This document shows positions 35,576-47,436 of a stretch of 64,000 nucleotides of DNA, one piece after another. The stretch's first letter is position 1; each line of letters starts with the position of its first letter. The position numbers and the translations under genes were made by a program. The notes beneath the pieces are model-generated. The model worked only from the letters and a program-made list of their open reading frames with translations, was not told the origin of the DNA and did not search any database. Source of the stretch: Linnemannia elongata (Eukaryota > Mortierellomycota > Mortierellomycetes > Mortierellales > Mortierellaceae); assembly GCA_036320915.1 (NCBI GenBank), contig JAXBDG010000013.1, positions 1,426,001-1,490,000 of the forward strand. Reading direction: 5' to 3'.

Positions 35576-36446
35576 GGTGAGAACGCCCAAAAACACAAAA
35601 AGGAACACGTCGCGCTCTCTTTGTTTCCCTTTGAGTTTGCTAGATTTGAGTTGGTGGCGCAGGTATTTAAACCATTAAAGAGGGCAGGATGGGTCGCGTT
35701 TTTCTATGATCAAATCGCCATTGACTGCTTTCTCAGAGTTCAACATCCCCTGTCATCGTTTGAGTCATGAGTGCACAAGGGCGGTTCCTGGCGTTTTATT
35801 TGTTCAAATATCTTCATCATAGAAACTCGATTGCTCTCAAATTCTCTGTGAAAAATTGCAACTTCCACACACACACACACATGCATGCATGTCTCCCGTT
35901 TGTGCCTGTGATGGATCGATCAATTAGAGAGGGAGAGAGAGAGGGAGAGAGACAGAAAAGGAGAAAAAGAGGGCCTGGGCCGTTGCGTACCTTCAGTATA
36001 CCTTATTTTCTAAAGTCAGCAGCCACCTAACAGTCGAAAAAAGGCTGGTGGTGGCACCCAATACTCTTCCTGGCCTTCGGACCCCTCTCTCTTTAAAATT
36101 GAGGAACAAATTTGAAGCGTTGAGCCCTTGATCGGTCATTACCTTCTTTTGCATTGACAACAATAATATCCGTTGGTGCCTCCTTTGTGACAAACAAGAA
36201 GGGGGAGGGGGAAAGACGAGTAGAGGGTCATCAGTTTCTTTTTTATTACAGAATATGAAAAGGAAGCAGGAAAATGGAATATGAACAAGAGCAGTGAGTA
36301 CAGTAGGGTAACTAAGTTATGGGCGATAGAAACGAAAAGGAGATGGGAAAAACGGTGGCTCAGAGAAAAAGAAAAAAAATGTGAGCAACCACAATTCTAA
36401 CAAACTCAGAAAACTTTCAAGGGTCACCCCCCCCTTCTAAACACCT

Positions 36447-37454
36447 TTAGTGCATCTCGATGGTCTTGCCACCCTGGCCACCCTCAATATCACCACCACC
36501 CAACTTTGCCTTAAGGACTCTCTGGTAAGAAACCAAGCAGCAGCAGAAGTAGTACTGGAGAGCCAAACCGATCAAGAAAGGAATGATCCAGCCAGCCCAA
36601 CCGAAGCCACAGGAGTAACCATAGTAGGAAAGGTCTGAGCAGTAGCTAGAGTACCAGGCGACACTGATACCCATTTGGATGAGCTGGATGAGGGTCCAGA
36701 CAAAGGAGCCGATGACATAGAATTTGACAAACATGTTGACCTGCTGAAGGTTCTCCTTGTATGCACCCACAAAACCGAAGGCAGAGACGGCGGCGATAGC
36801 GAGGTAGGCGAGTCCGAGGACGATAAAGACTGCATGGTACCAGCCTATTTTTTTTTAGGGGGCGCGGTAATAAGAAAAAATGAACGAGGTTAATATACAG
36901 CCATCCTTTCTGGTTTATGAGCGACCATCCACTAACATACTAACAAAGCCAATCAAACACTTACCAATATAGGCGCCAGAAACCAAGAGAAGGATACCAA
37001 AGATTCCATAAAAGATGGCCATCAAGATAGCGATGATCATGGCACCAGTGTTAAGTGGAATGAACCCACAGCACGTCTCGAATTGGTGCAACTTGCCCAT
37101 CAAACCACGGCGCTCGATACCATCGGCGTTAATCACCACAGGCTGGGCGTGGTGGGCCTCGGTCGCGTAGACGGCTGCGGGTTGTTCCTTGAACTCGGGG
37201 GAGATCACGGCAGCGGGTTGTGCGAAGGTGGGGGCGGGAGACTCGCCGGGGTAGTAGGGCTGCTGGAGAATAGTTCCGGGAGCGGGTTGCTGTGCGTATT
37301 GCTGTTGTTGTGCGTATTGCTGTTGTTGTTGGTATTGTTGCTGGGAGGGGTCGAGGGGTTGTGGGGTGACGTATTGATAGCTGGGGGTGCCAGGGACGGG
37401 TACTTGTCCTCCGGCGGGGGCAGGGGAGTAATAGCCGGGTTGCTCTTGAGACAT
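36447..37454 (-). CDS. Four-transmembrane protein with Gln/Pro-rich N-terminus
   Basis: Two exons, 37454-36965 and 36844-36447, join in phase as GAYI|GWYHAVFIV to give 295 residues. The first 130 residues are Pro/Gln/Tyr-rich (QQQYQQQQQ and QQYAQQ runs) with no obvious fold. Four hydrophobic segments follow: MIIAILMAIFYGIFGILLLV, the second exon's start (AVFIVLGLAYLAIAAVSAF), FYVIGSFVWTLIQLIQMGI, and IIPFLIGLALQYYFCCCLV. The loop before the last helix is rich in Tyr and Cys (YSSYCSDLSYYGYSC). This resembles MARVEL-like or tetraspan membrane organisers in layout only; no family signature was seen. The start follows the first ATG before the low-complexity tail. Confidence 0.85.
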
Positions 37455-38850
37455 AGTGTAAGATGTATGTAAATGTAAGGTTGGTGGTCTGTGAAGGAGG
37501 GCTGAGGGGGAGTCGAGGAGAGATGAAAAAGTTAGTCTCAAATAAGGATTTTGCTGTTGGTTGGTTGAGGACGAGGGGCTATGGACAAAAAAGAGACGGG
37601 AGAGGGTGGGATAGAGCAACTTATATAGAGAAAAGATGGAGGTTAAGCTGAAAGGGGGTTCTAGGGGATGATGGGGACTGAAATGAATTGTTTAGCTGGC
37701 GGAGTAATAACTAACTTGCTCAGTTGCCGCGGAAGTGAATTGAGATGGACTCAATGATTGTAAAAAGGCTCATCGCACAAAGGAGGGAGGTGCATGCATA
37801 CTTGTTTGAAGGCCATGTTCGAGTAGATGGTGAGTACTGTATGCGCCTTGCCCTCGATGTGGCAACACGCAGGCAGACAAACAGAGAGAATGACAGAGGT
37901 GAGTGTAGCAATCGAAAGGGGCAGTCAAGGCAAGGCAGACAAAGCTAGTTCTACTCCCTCTGTCTCTGCACGAATGAGTGAGTGTCCTTTTATCCTAAAA
38001 AAAGATTACCACTTTTCTTTTCGACTCTTGCTCACTCTCTCCCCCTCCTCCTTAACATCCCTAACGACAACAGATCATAAACAACATCATGCATATATGT
38101 ACACATATACCTACACACAAACTCAAACAGACACAGGCCAATGCCCATCACTGACTCTTTAACCCTCCAACCGCAAAAACTTTATTACTTTGCCACAATC
38201 AGAAAAGAAGGGCACTGTTCTTCTCACTTTGTCATTGACAACGCCTTTCTGTTTTGCCGGTAATCTGATCAGAGTTGGTCATGCCCTTTCATATTTGCCA
38301 CTGAAGAAAGCTAACAAGGCGGGAAGTCCGAAAAGGCGAGTATTTTTTCTTTTGAACGCAGTGCACAGTGGAGGCTCGTATGCACCAATGCACAAACGAA
38401 GAGTGAAAAAAAAAAACAATAGAGGAATGTGCACCAGTTTATTAGGGGGGTGACAGTGTCCACGAGACAAAAAGGAGGGAAAAGATGGAGAAAGAATAGA
38501 GGAGGTTTTCCTTACAATCCAACAGTCGTCGTTGAAATCTCGCTTCGAGACTCCCTCCTCACGTTTTTCACATACATCCTTGCGTGGACTGGGAATGCGA
38601 ATTTGCTTTTTCATGCAAACTTGCGATATAAAAAAAAACAATAAACCGTGAACCAATTAAGCATGGCCGTCGCTTTATCCTCTTTCTTCTCTCCACAAAC
38701 AGCAGGGACACGAGGTCAAGTTCCCTTCTCTTACTGTTCGCTACGCCTAACAATACCATGGCTGGCAATCACTCATTTTTCATCGTCAAGCAATCAAAAG
38801 TAAGGATGCACAAGAAGAAACGTTTGTTGGTTCTCTCATTCTGTTCGATC

Positions 38851-38888
<38 letters not shown>

Positions 38889-39014
38889 AATTACTTGAAC
38901 AGTGGCAAACAAACAGCATCCTCGTGCCATTCATCCATGTACACTGTAAGACACAAGAACACAAAAACAAAAAGGTAGGAAAAATTGCTCTCAAAAAAGA
39001 TGGGTTTCTTTTCC
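37455..39014. other. Intergenic (1.6 kb)
   Basis: Upstream of the four-TM gene and 3' flank of the small ORF. Contains T34 at 38853-38886. No conserved frame found. Confidence 0.45.
38853..38886. repeat. T34 homopolymer
   Basis: Thirty-four T, 129 bp past the small ORF's stop; on the strand of that ORF it reads A34. Confidence 0.9.
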
Positions 39015-39152
39015 TTACATTTTGCCACCACCACGACTACCACTGCGGCGAATGACCGACCCACTGAGGAAAGAGTTGGGGTTTGGCTGGTGGTGGGACG
39101 GGTAGAGGGTACCCATGGGCGACACAACCCATGGCGATAGTCTACTCAACAT
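39015..39152 (-). CDS. Small protein of 45 residues, unrecognised
   Basis: ATG at 39152 to TAA at 39015 gives a 45-residue peptide beginning MLSRLSPWVVSPMGTLYPS and ending SVIRRSGSRGGGKM. It is basic (four Arg, one Lys, no Asp or Glu), with an amphipathic N-terminus like a mitochondrial leader and a Gly/Arg/Ser tail. The ATG follows a pyrimidine-rich stretch (CTCTCTTTTTC). Composition differs from the random frames around it, which favours real coding, but no family was recognised. It could be a complete microprotein or the last exon of a gene whose other exons were not found. Confidence 0.35.
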   Translation of the reverse strand: MLSRLSPWVVSPMGTLYPSHHQPNPNSFLSGSVIRRSGSRGGGKM

Positions 39153-40938
39153 GAAAAAAGAGAGACTTGTTCTCTTGTTCTGTCTGTCATCACTCCAACC
39201 TAAAGGGAAAGAGGATCGTGATGGGGCAAGATCTGGCCTCGTTTGAGAAGTGGGCTGGGTGAAAGTTCGAGACCGCAGTCAGTTCATGGAAGGTTCATCG
39301 GAATTCGATAAACAAAAACTTTAATGAGTTTTAGCTGAAAGGGGAGAGAACCGCCAGTAAACAAATAGGACAACAATTCAAAAAAAAAAAACTAAGACAG
39401 AAGGGCCTAACTTCCTCATTCCGCCTTTTTTTCCTACTCTTTCGAGTCCTTTTTTCATGATAGAGGGTGCCATGATGAATAGATTGTTATCCTTCAAGAG
39501 TACGAGAAAGGCCGATGAGAGCGTTAAAGCAATATTGTCGAAATCGAGCGAATTAGCCTCCTACTCTTGACACTAATTTCCCCACACTATGACGGCCTTG
39601 CATTGACGGTAGTAATGTGGGCTGTGGGATTTCGTAGAGAACGTAAGCGGACGAATTCGCCAGCTTAGCTGCTGCTATTCTCCGAGAACTCCTTCCTCTC
39701 CATCGCCTCCATTGACTCTCCTACTCTCCATACGGCGTTCCACTTTGATGTAAGTAGAGTAGAGAAAAATTCCCAGGCATGCCTTCAATGCTGTCCTTTG
39801 TTCAACTGCTATCATCACATCAAAAAAACTGAGGAGGAGGAGGGAGCGAGCCAGGACGAGGAGACAGAAGCAGGGGTATCGGGGAGAAATGAGCCTGCAG
39901 CAAGGCGAGACAAGGTGATCGGACTTCAGACGATAATTTTGCCGTCGACTCTTACAGCCATGCATGTACAGTGAAGTAGCGTGGATGAGCAATTGTTGAC
40001 GCCTCCAAAAGCCAGGTGTGAGCTGCTCGTTCGTCAAAACTGAAGTACGGACGAACCAACACCATAAAAAAAGTCTTGGAGTTTGTGTACCCATGAAAGG
40101 TATCAAGAATGTACTTTATTGTTTACTGACACTGCGCATGGGCAACAAATAAGGAAGAAAAGGTCAAAGGACGACCAAGGGACGAAAACAGAGGAGAGCA
40201 GAGATTGAGTGGATATTAAGCGGGCGGTGTTCTCTATGAGAAAACCACAGCAAAGTGGTTGATGAACAATGAAATAATGAGCAAGAGCGACAATATTAAA
40301 TGAAGATGGTGAGCCTTGACACCAACGGATAAAAATAATTGAAGTGTAATGACAAAATGAGAATGATGTTTCGTCGATGACCCTTTACCCGAAAGTCCAA
40401 AATAGTTTTTGAAGTCTCAGCGTTTGTTGACGCCACTCTCACCCTCTCACTCCCTACTCTGTTACTCACTCAGCGAGATAACTAGACATAATAAACAAAC
40501 ATGCAAACAAATCGACAAACTCTACTGTCGATGTTCATCGCCACCCCTTATTTTCTTCCAGCGCACCTTCCTCGTTTTCTCTTTTTTTCCACTTGTTTTC
40601 TCAACAGCAACTGACAGTTGTTTTTTGTTATAGCTTTCCGATCACCTTTTCAATGTTCATTCAGCCACACGCAGACTCTACCTTGAAGGGACACCGAAAT
40701 CGCGGTTATTTTTGGTAGGCTTGTTTCTCGTCTTCTTGTTTCATCGATCTTATCCTCTCTGACACTCGGTAACTAATAAACAAAACGGAGCAAAACAAAG
40801 CAATAAACATCATGTCATTTCATTGTTTAGTGGCGCTGTTTACAAATCGCATTCATCCACACTTTATGAAAGAGTTGATGCATCTATAAAAATAGTTGTT
40901 GTATGGGATCCCAAAAAGAAGAGGAGTGGGAATAGCTA
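39153..40938. other. Intergenic (1.8 kb)
   Basis: No recognisable gene. The 143-codon minus-strand frame at 39675-40106 has no motif and its composition looks random. Confidence 0.4.
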
Positions 40939-42281
40939 TCATTTGGATGAGTAAAAGTCTAAAGAATCCGTAGGAACGGCACGAACATGGACGTGTTGGA
41001 AGGATCCAGTCTCAGCTGAAGCATTTGTCTCGTAGACCACTCCTTCATGTATCTTGGTTCGGTTAGGTGCCAGGTAGTAGACTTGTTGGACCTTCATTTG
41101 GTTCAGGTACTGCTTCAATTCGGGGTTGTAAAACATGCCCACGTCATCTGGACCGTGAGAGTCGTCGGAAAGGGTAACTCTTCCGTTCTTGGACAAGATG
41201 TACTATTAGGAAATGATAGAACTGTGTGTTAGCGCATTTGACGCTTCTTTCCATCTTCCTCCTGTAAACTAGTTTGATGGATCGTTTTGTTGGTGACATA
41301 GAATGACAGAAGAAACGCTGAACTCACCTCAAGGATATCGCGCTGTGGGTAGGCGTCAGCAAGACCCTTCTTCCAAGCCCGCGAGTTGAGCTCAAACAGT
41401 CCTCCATACCCAATCACAAAGTCAACATTCCGCTTGACCAGAGTCCATAACTCCTCCGTCAACGTGTTTTGGTTCAACTCCTGACCACTTTCCTCCTGTT
41501 CATCCTGATGATCGTGGCCATGGCCGTGACCGTGATGGCATCCTTTGATGGCTCCGAAAAAGATGCGGACCAAATCCAAATGACCCACAACCTCGGGTTC
41601 CAGTCCCTGGAGCATCTCGTATTGGGCATCAAAGTATTCCCGGAACAAAGTCTCCCATGATCCTTTTCCGACAGTTTCCAATGCCTTGAGGTACAACTCT
41701 TGAGAGAAATCCAAGGGTACACCGTGGACGTGATGCAGCGATCCGACAATGTACTGCACCTGTGGCAACTCGACCGCTGTCACTCCTGCTGTTGTAGAAT
41801 CGTCCTGTGAGGGTCTCAATTGATACTGTCGGTGGGGTTGACGCAGTGTCCTGACAAGTCCGAGAGAGTCGCGATTGAAGTATTCGGTCTCGAGCCCGAT
41901 GAGGAGGCAGATCTGGTCCTGGTATTTGGATTGCAGACGGACGGCTTCTAAGAGGAATTGGTCATACATGTTTTCCAGATCCTGCACCGTCAAGTGCGAC
42001 TATCGATACGAATGGAATATAAGGACGATTCTTTATCATTAAATTTTGTCTGTTCGCATCTTCTGTATGTTCAATTGCCCCAGATACACACTGTACTCAA
42101 AGGTGGAGAAAACAAAAGGAGGTACCTCTTCGGGATAAAGCTGATCAGGGTTGTATCGGGGCATGTGTTCGGAAAGACCATAGGTTGTGAAGCGCCTGTC
42201 TATGGCAGACTGGACGACCTGCTCCAGGGTGCCCTTGGCGTGCATGCAGAACTGGCCTGAATGAGAATGGAATGAGAACAT
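40939..42281 (-). CDS. HIS2: Histidinol-phosphatase, PHP family
   Basis: Dephosphorylates L-histidinol phosphate (EC 3.1.3.15) in histidine biosynthesis. Three exons, 42281-42126, 41999-41328 and 41202-40939, join in phase to give 363 residues (yeast His2 is 335). Metal-binding PHP motifs are visible: HSHSG at residues 5-9, YGLSEHMPR, IGLETEYF, GSLHHVHGVPLDF, GHLDLVR and LSDDSHGPDDVG near the C-terminus. An insertion rich in His and Gly (CHHGHGHGHDHQDEQEESG) follows the HLDLVR motif; it lies outside the known catalytic motifs. The start is the ATG five codons before the first metal motif, as in the family. Confidence 0.92.
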
Positions 42282-43577
42282 GGCAAGGGCGAGTTGAATG
42301 AAAGTGAAGTAGGGGAAGTGATTATTAAAAGGCGAAGAGTCATAGTTGATAACCGAGCTTGTGTTACAATCAACCAGGTCAATTAAGGGCTTTTATTTGG
42401 AATCGACATCACGGTGCGCTTTCCCTTGACTAGTAGGCCTCAGACCAACGTCTTTTGGTCGGACTCTGGGGATGCGGTAGTGTTCTTAATTACACTTGCT
42501 GCGTCCTCCAACCTGGTGCGCACTCCACAGTCAACAAAATATGCATTTGCCGAGTGCCACGCCTCTATTTCATCCTTGGCTCGAGTTGCCAACTCCAAAC
42601 ACCGCGTCACGGCTGCCTTTGTCTTGACCCTAACTCACGCTTTCTCAAATTCACAAGAAACGCGTCGAGGTGTATTAGTCGGAAAACACCATCACAGTCG
42701 AGTCGCTACTGCTTCTTTTCGTCCTTGAACGAAATTACCCCAGACACTGCATTCCCTCGCCTCGACACAGTTTCTCGACAGGTTGATCGGACTTGACTGA
42801 CTCAGAAGGCTCGCATGGCCCTCGCCAACTTAAACTCGTCTCATACACATTTTTCCTTCTTCAGATTGTGGATTGTAAATACTTTAGACAAATACAGCTG
42901 AGAAAAGCCATGGAAAGCCACTCCATCAGCATAATGATCAGCCTATTTTTCTCTCATGCATGCCCCTGATAAAAACCTCCAAAGGTCTGGTCTCGATCTT
43001 CATTATGCTGTCAGATATGGTAGATATATCTTGTTAACTGGTAATTTCAAATTTAATAAATAGACCAGTTGAGATGCAAACAAGAGCACAGGGTCAAAAG
43101 AGATTCTTCAAACTGGTTGATGCCCGTGAGGTTCTGGCTTGAGGCGCCAAAGAAGATGGCGATCAAGAGGCTGGTGTGGTTTTCGCTGAATGGTTCAGTG
43201 ATAAACATCACTAGACACGGAGCGTCGAACGTGAATGAAAAACACTGACAATGTTCACCTTTCTGGAGTAGCCCATAATACCTGTTTCGAATGGTACGTA
43301 TGGTGAGAGAGTGGTCGAGTGATGGATGGTGAGGAAGGCTCAGGAGTACGAGTGATGGAATATTGAGAGAAACAAATGAAGGAAAGTAACAAAATGGTGA
43401 CTGTGAAGTTTAACCATGCTTTTTATTTCTCTGCATAATATCCTTCTTGAGACGAGCGCGTTCTTACTTCCTACACAACTCGAAACGCCACCCTCCCACA
43501 GGACCACAAGACACCCAGGACCACAAGACACCCAGGACACACCTTTTGCGCCTCAGGAAGGAAAGAAGGAAGAAGGA
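42282..43577. other. Divergent promoter region HIS2 / WRAP73, with a transporter relic
   Basis: About 1.3 kb between two divergent genes. Apart from the fragment at 43053-43281 no gene is supported; the plus-strand frames at 42414-42796 have no motif. A short imperfect direct repeat (ACCACAAGACACCCAGGA) lies at about 43502-43538, just upstream of the WRAP73 start. Confidence 0.5.
43053..43281 (-). pseudogene. Possible relic of a sugar-transporter (MFS) gene
   Basis: A 23-nt exon-like piece (43281-43259) splices in phase to 43210-43053 and reads MFITEPFSENHTS followed by LLIAIFFGASSQNLTGIN. The helix ending in QNLTGIN resembles the Q-Q-L-[ST]-G-I-N segment of transmembrane helix 7 in sugar porters of the major facilitator superfamily. 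The frame then runs into unrelated sequence and stops. No other transporter exons were found on either side, so this looks like a fragment of a decayed gene. A chance match cannot be excluded. Confidence 0.25.
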
Positions 43578-45851
43578 ATGGACTTTACCGAACCTTACAG
43601 GCACTCACAGTTCCTGACGCTCTACTCGCCCAATGGCAAATACCTCGCCTCATACCATCTCGCGGAAGAGGGCTTTACCCGCCTCCATCCCTCCGCACCG
43701 ATCCAGCCCCACGAACAAGGAGGAAGAGGAGTGATCGTCTTTCGCTTTGCCGCAACTATGCAGGTCATGCGCGTCATCGAGATTAGACTCTTCCGCGACT
43801 CACTCCCGACCATCAACGAGATTGGTTGGTCACCCGATTCCACAATGCTCCTCGCCGCTTGTCCCATTACGGGGACTGTGCTTGTCTTTTCGGTCGAGGA
43901 CGAAGGATTCAAGGCAACTATCACTGCACCCGGAATTGTTTCTGCAGGAAGTTACTCGGGAGGTGGTGGTGGATCGCCGAATGGTTCTGGAGGAGTAGGT
44001 CATAGGGGCAGCAGCAGTCCGAAAGCTGAGGCAGCGGCAGCCAAGGCGGCGCAGGCACTCAGGGCGTTGGGATATACACCTCCAGGAGCAGAGATCCTGC
44101 GCGGGATTCGGTTTAGTGCTGATTCTCGACATGTGCTTATCTGGGAAGACCACCTCCTACGGCTCTCCATCTGGTCACTAGAAAACCACAACATCACCAT
44201 CCCCACATACTCCATCTCGGCCCCTCCACGTTCACCATCATCACACGTTCAACAACAACAGCAGCAGCCTGAGCGACAAGTAGGAGCAAAAGTCTATGGG
44301 ATTCAACACCCGAAGGCAATGTCCAAATCATCCATCACCTCGGCATCCGTACCACCTTACAGCACTCTGGGAACCACCGCCACATCCGCGGCAGGACCAC
44401 AATCACAGTACGCTCACAATGTTCGAGGAGACCTTCAATACTTTGCAATCGTCGAGCGGAACAGTAAAGAGTGTAGGGATTACGTCTCGATCTACGCAAC
44501 AGAGAACTACTGGAATGGACCACCGATTCACTCGTTTGGTGTTGCAGAAGGCGAAGGAGGGCTCAAGGATGTGGATGGCATTGTCTGGAGTCCTGATGGG
44601 CGGTACTTGATCCTGTGGGAGAACCCTTATCTTGGGTTCAAGATAGCGGCTTACATGATGGACGGTCGATGTGTAGGGTCGTATGAAGTCAAGCCGGAAG
44701 GCGAGCACCAACAGCCTGCTCATGGTCAAGGAAGCGGGGTGCTTCCTGGATTCAGCCGTGGTGGTGGCGGAATGGGAGTCAAGAGTGTTTGCTGGCATCC
44801 AAAGTCCAAGCTCCTAGCATTAGGAGGATACGATCAAAAGGTACATTTATTTGCAAAAGTAATTAATTGGAGTGTTGCGCCTCAAGAAATCAATCTTGAC
44901 GTGCTTGCTAACAAACTTTCCTTTGCGCATCATTTACGCGCCTTATTTTAGATCCGGATCTTGAACCACTTGACATGGAAACCGATCTTGGAGTTCAACC
45001 ACGTCGCTCACGCTCACTATGGACCAAAGACTGTTCTGTGGCGAGAGTCTGATTCGACTGTTGCAGTGACGGGATCTGTACGACAACAGGGAGGCATCGA
45101 ATGTAAGGATCATTTTTATTTACGACACCGATGGATCTCCGCGTTGTGGTCGCAAAGGAACTGGTATGCTAACTTTGAGAAACTCATGCACTTGTCCAAA
45201 ACACCATAGATACCATGGTCATTGAGCAGTCAGCGTGGGTTCTTCCGACAATTCGCATCGATACCCAAAAACCGAATGCAAAGATTGGAGTTGGCTGGTG
45301 TGATTTTAACTGCGACGGCACTTTGCTCGCGTCACGGAATGGTATGTTATTTAGCGAAAAGATGAGAATGTTCTGAATATCAAGTGAGAGCTATAGATTA
45401 CACAACCTCTGACACTATAGAACTCTTTTCTTTTTTACTCTGCTTCACAGACAGTATGCCGAACGTACTCTGGATTTGGTCGATGACAGAGCTGAGATTG
45501 ATCGTCATTATCCAGCAACAGTCTCCAATCCGGGTGATTCGATGGGACCCTACCACACCGTCAAGGATAGTCTGGTGCTGTGGTTCAAGCCGAGTGTACA
45601 CCTGGCGGGCAGGCACTTCAGCGACAACAGCAGCAATAAGTGATGCTCAACAGCAGCAGTTGGGTGGATCTGTGGAGGCAGTTGAGGTGCCGGCAGAGAA
45701 CTTTGTGGTGTCGTCGCTGAAGTGGTGTCCAGACGGGAAGGGTCTTTTGCTGTTGGATAAGGACTTGTTCTGTATAGGATTCCCAATTGAAGATGGAGAT
45801 CAACATACCATCCATGACAACACTGCTTCCATCTTTCAGCGACTTCGGTAG
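43578..45851 (+). CDS. WRAP73: WRAP73/WDR8-like WD-repeat protein
   Basis: WDR8/WRAP73 proteins sit at centrosomes or spindle pole bodies and help anchor spindle microtubules (with Msd1 and kinesin-14 in fission yeast). Four exons, 43578-44840, 44952-45102, 45210-45341 and 45451-45851, join in phase to give 648 residues. WD-type blades are visible throughout: ASYHLAE, INEIGWSPDSTMLLAAC, ILRGIRFSADSRHVLIWEDH, VDGIVWSPDGRYLILWENP, VKSVCWHPKSKLLALGGYDQ. Exon 2 carries the family-typical IRILNHLTWKPILEFNH, and exon 4 MPNVLWIWSMTELRLIVIIQ. A Gly/Ser/Ala-rich insert (about residues 125-165) and a poly-Gln stretch separate blades. The start MDFTEPYRHS is preferred over the more distal in-frame ATG at 43416 because homologues begin near this point. 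Confidence 0.9.
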
Positions 45852-45995
45852 ATACTCTCATTCATAAACATTCATGTATATTACAATTTGTTTTGTGAGA
45901 TAGTGGTTTAATATGCTTTAAAAACGATTAGAAATGCAAAAGAAGAAGAAAGGTATATCGATGAAGAGTAGAAAAGGGTGCTATGACTAGTTTTT

Positions 45996-47436
45996 TTACT
46001 CGTCCTTGGAGTGTTGCTCTCCATAGACAGGGACCGAGGGGTTCTTCTTCTGAGCCTCGACCTCGCCTCCAAACTCGACCACAGCCACACGCATCAAGCT
46101 AAGCAAGTTACGGGCAGCGTTGCTATGGTCATACATACCACCGTTGAAAGCCGCCGTCATATCCTTGCCAATACCCATCTTGATATATTTCTCTCCACCA
46201 GGGTGCTCAGCCATGAAGTCTTCAACATCGTACACAACACCTTCCAACAGAATCCACTTCTTGTTGTCGTTCTTGCAGGCGTGTTCGAAATCCTCAAAGG
46301 ACAAGATGGGCAACTCTGCAATGGGGGTGCCCCACTGGAGCTTTGTCTTCTTCTCCATGACGCGCTTCTCGATCATCTGGAGCTGGCCCTTGCGGACCTC
46401 GTTCTCGGGGAAGGTCTTGAGGTGGGAAGCGAAGCCGAAGAAGGCGCATGTGGCGATCAACCATTTGGTAGGGTCGTACTGGTAGAACCGAATGGCGTTA
46501 CGGTAATCCTGAGGGAACTGGTGATGGAAGTTGTGGTAGCCCTCACCGAGGGTCACAAAAGCTGTAATGAAATGATCGCGGGGAGAGTGGCGGTCATCAA
46601 AGGGACCCTCACCGAGCCAGTGGGCAAGTGAGTTGACACAGAAGGTGGCATGGTGAACAAAGACCAGACGCAAGATTGCTGCAAAGAAGTAACCTCCACG
46701 CCAATCACCCCAGCCCAACCCAGCGACGGCGGTAGGGAAGACGACGCCCATGAGGATGACGAGGGCGGTGTAGTTGTTGTGTTGCCAGACGACCAGCTTA
46801 CTCTTGTTGAGATCATCGATATCGGCGTGGCCGATCTTCCATCCGGGCCGCTTGACAAGCATCCAACCAACGTGGGAGAAGAACAGGCCGCGGTGGGCAG
46901 AGTAAGGGTCTTTCTCGGTGTCGGTCCAGCGGTGGTGGGCGCGGTGGCCACGGGACCACCACTTGATGGACCCCTCGACGGCTCCGGCGCCTAGTAGGGC
47001 CAGGATGAATGACATTGCGGGACCTGCGCTGTATGCACGATGAGCCCACAAACGATGGTATCCTATTATCATTTTTTAGTCAATGCGAGAACAAAAGAAA
47101 GTAAGTAAACTGTTGTTCCTGGCACTAGTGTTCCTGTTAACCTTTTATATATATGCCTATCTTACCGGCGGTGATGCCAAGACCGGTGGCAAAGTAATAG
47201 ATGATAGACCATATCAGAGTTTTTGTCTGGATCTCGGTCGTCAAGAGTCCGTAGATGGCGATCAGAGGGGTGAGTCCGAGGCCGAGGACGTGCTTCCAAT
47301 CCAAGTTCTTCCAGACGTTCTTGACAGTGAGGCCGCCCTCGAGGAGTGGTGGGAGTTCACCGTGTTGGAGAGGGTCCCGACGGGTTTCTGTGTTGGTGGC
47401 GGGGATGGTGAATGAGGGAGGAAGAGGGGTCGCCAT
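45996..47436 (-). CDS. OLE1: Delta-9 acyl-CoA desaturase with cytochrome b5 domain
   Basis: Introduces the first double bond into stearoyl/palmitoyl-CoA at carbon 9 in the ER, using its own C-terminal cytochrome b5 domain as electron donor. Two exons, 47436-47166 and 47062-45996, join in phase (GITAG|YHRLWAHRAY) to give 445 residues, which I recall as the length of the Mortierella alpina enzyme. The three histidine boxes are present: HRLWAHR, HRAHH and HNFHH. Four membrane helices flank them. The b5 domain follows with its haem-binding HPGGEKYI. Near-complete resemblance to the M. alpina protein, as I remember it, is the best taxonomic clue in this window. Confidence 0.97.

Larger units (their letters stand above)
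32193..36446. other. Large intergenic region (4.25 kb)
   Basis: PEPCK upstream region and 3' flank of the four-TM gene. Contains (TG)n at 32304-32326, (CAA)n at 32599-32622, T24 at 35408-35431, T29 at 35547-35575 and a (GA)n-like block near 35930-35960. No conserved frame was recognised on either strand. Confidence 0.45.

Noticed and set aside
39675..40106. 143-codon minus-strand frame
   Set aside because: Random composition, no motif, no splice partners.
42414..42796. Two overlapping plus-strand frames between HIS2 and WRAP73
   Set aside because: No recognised domain, and they lie in a divergent promoter interval.
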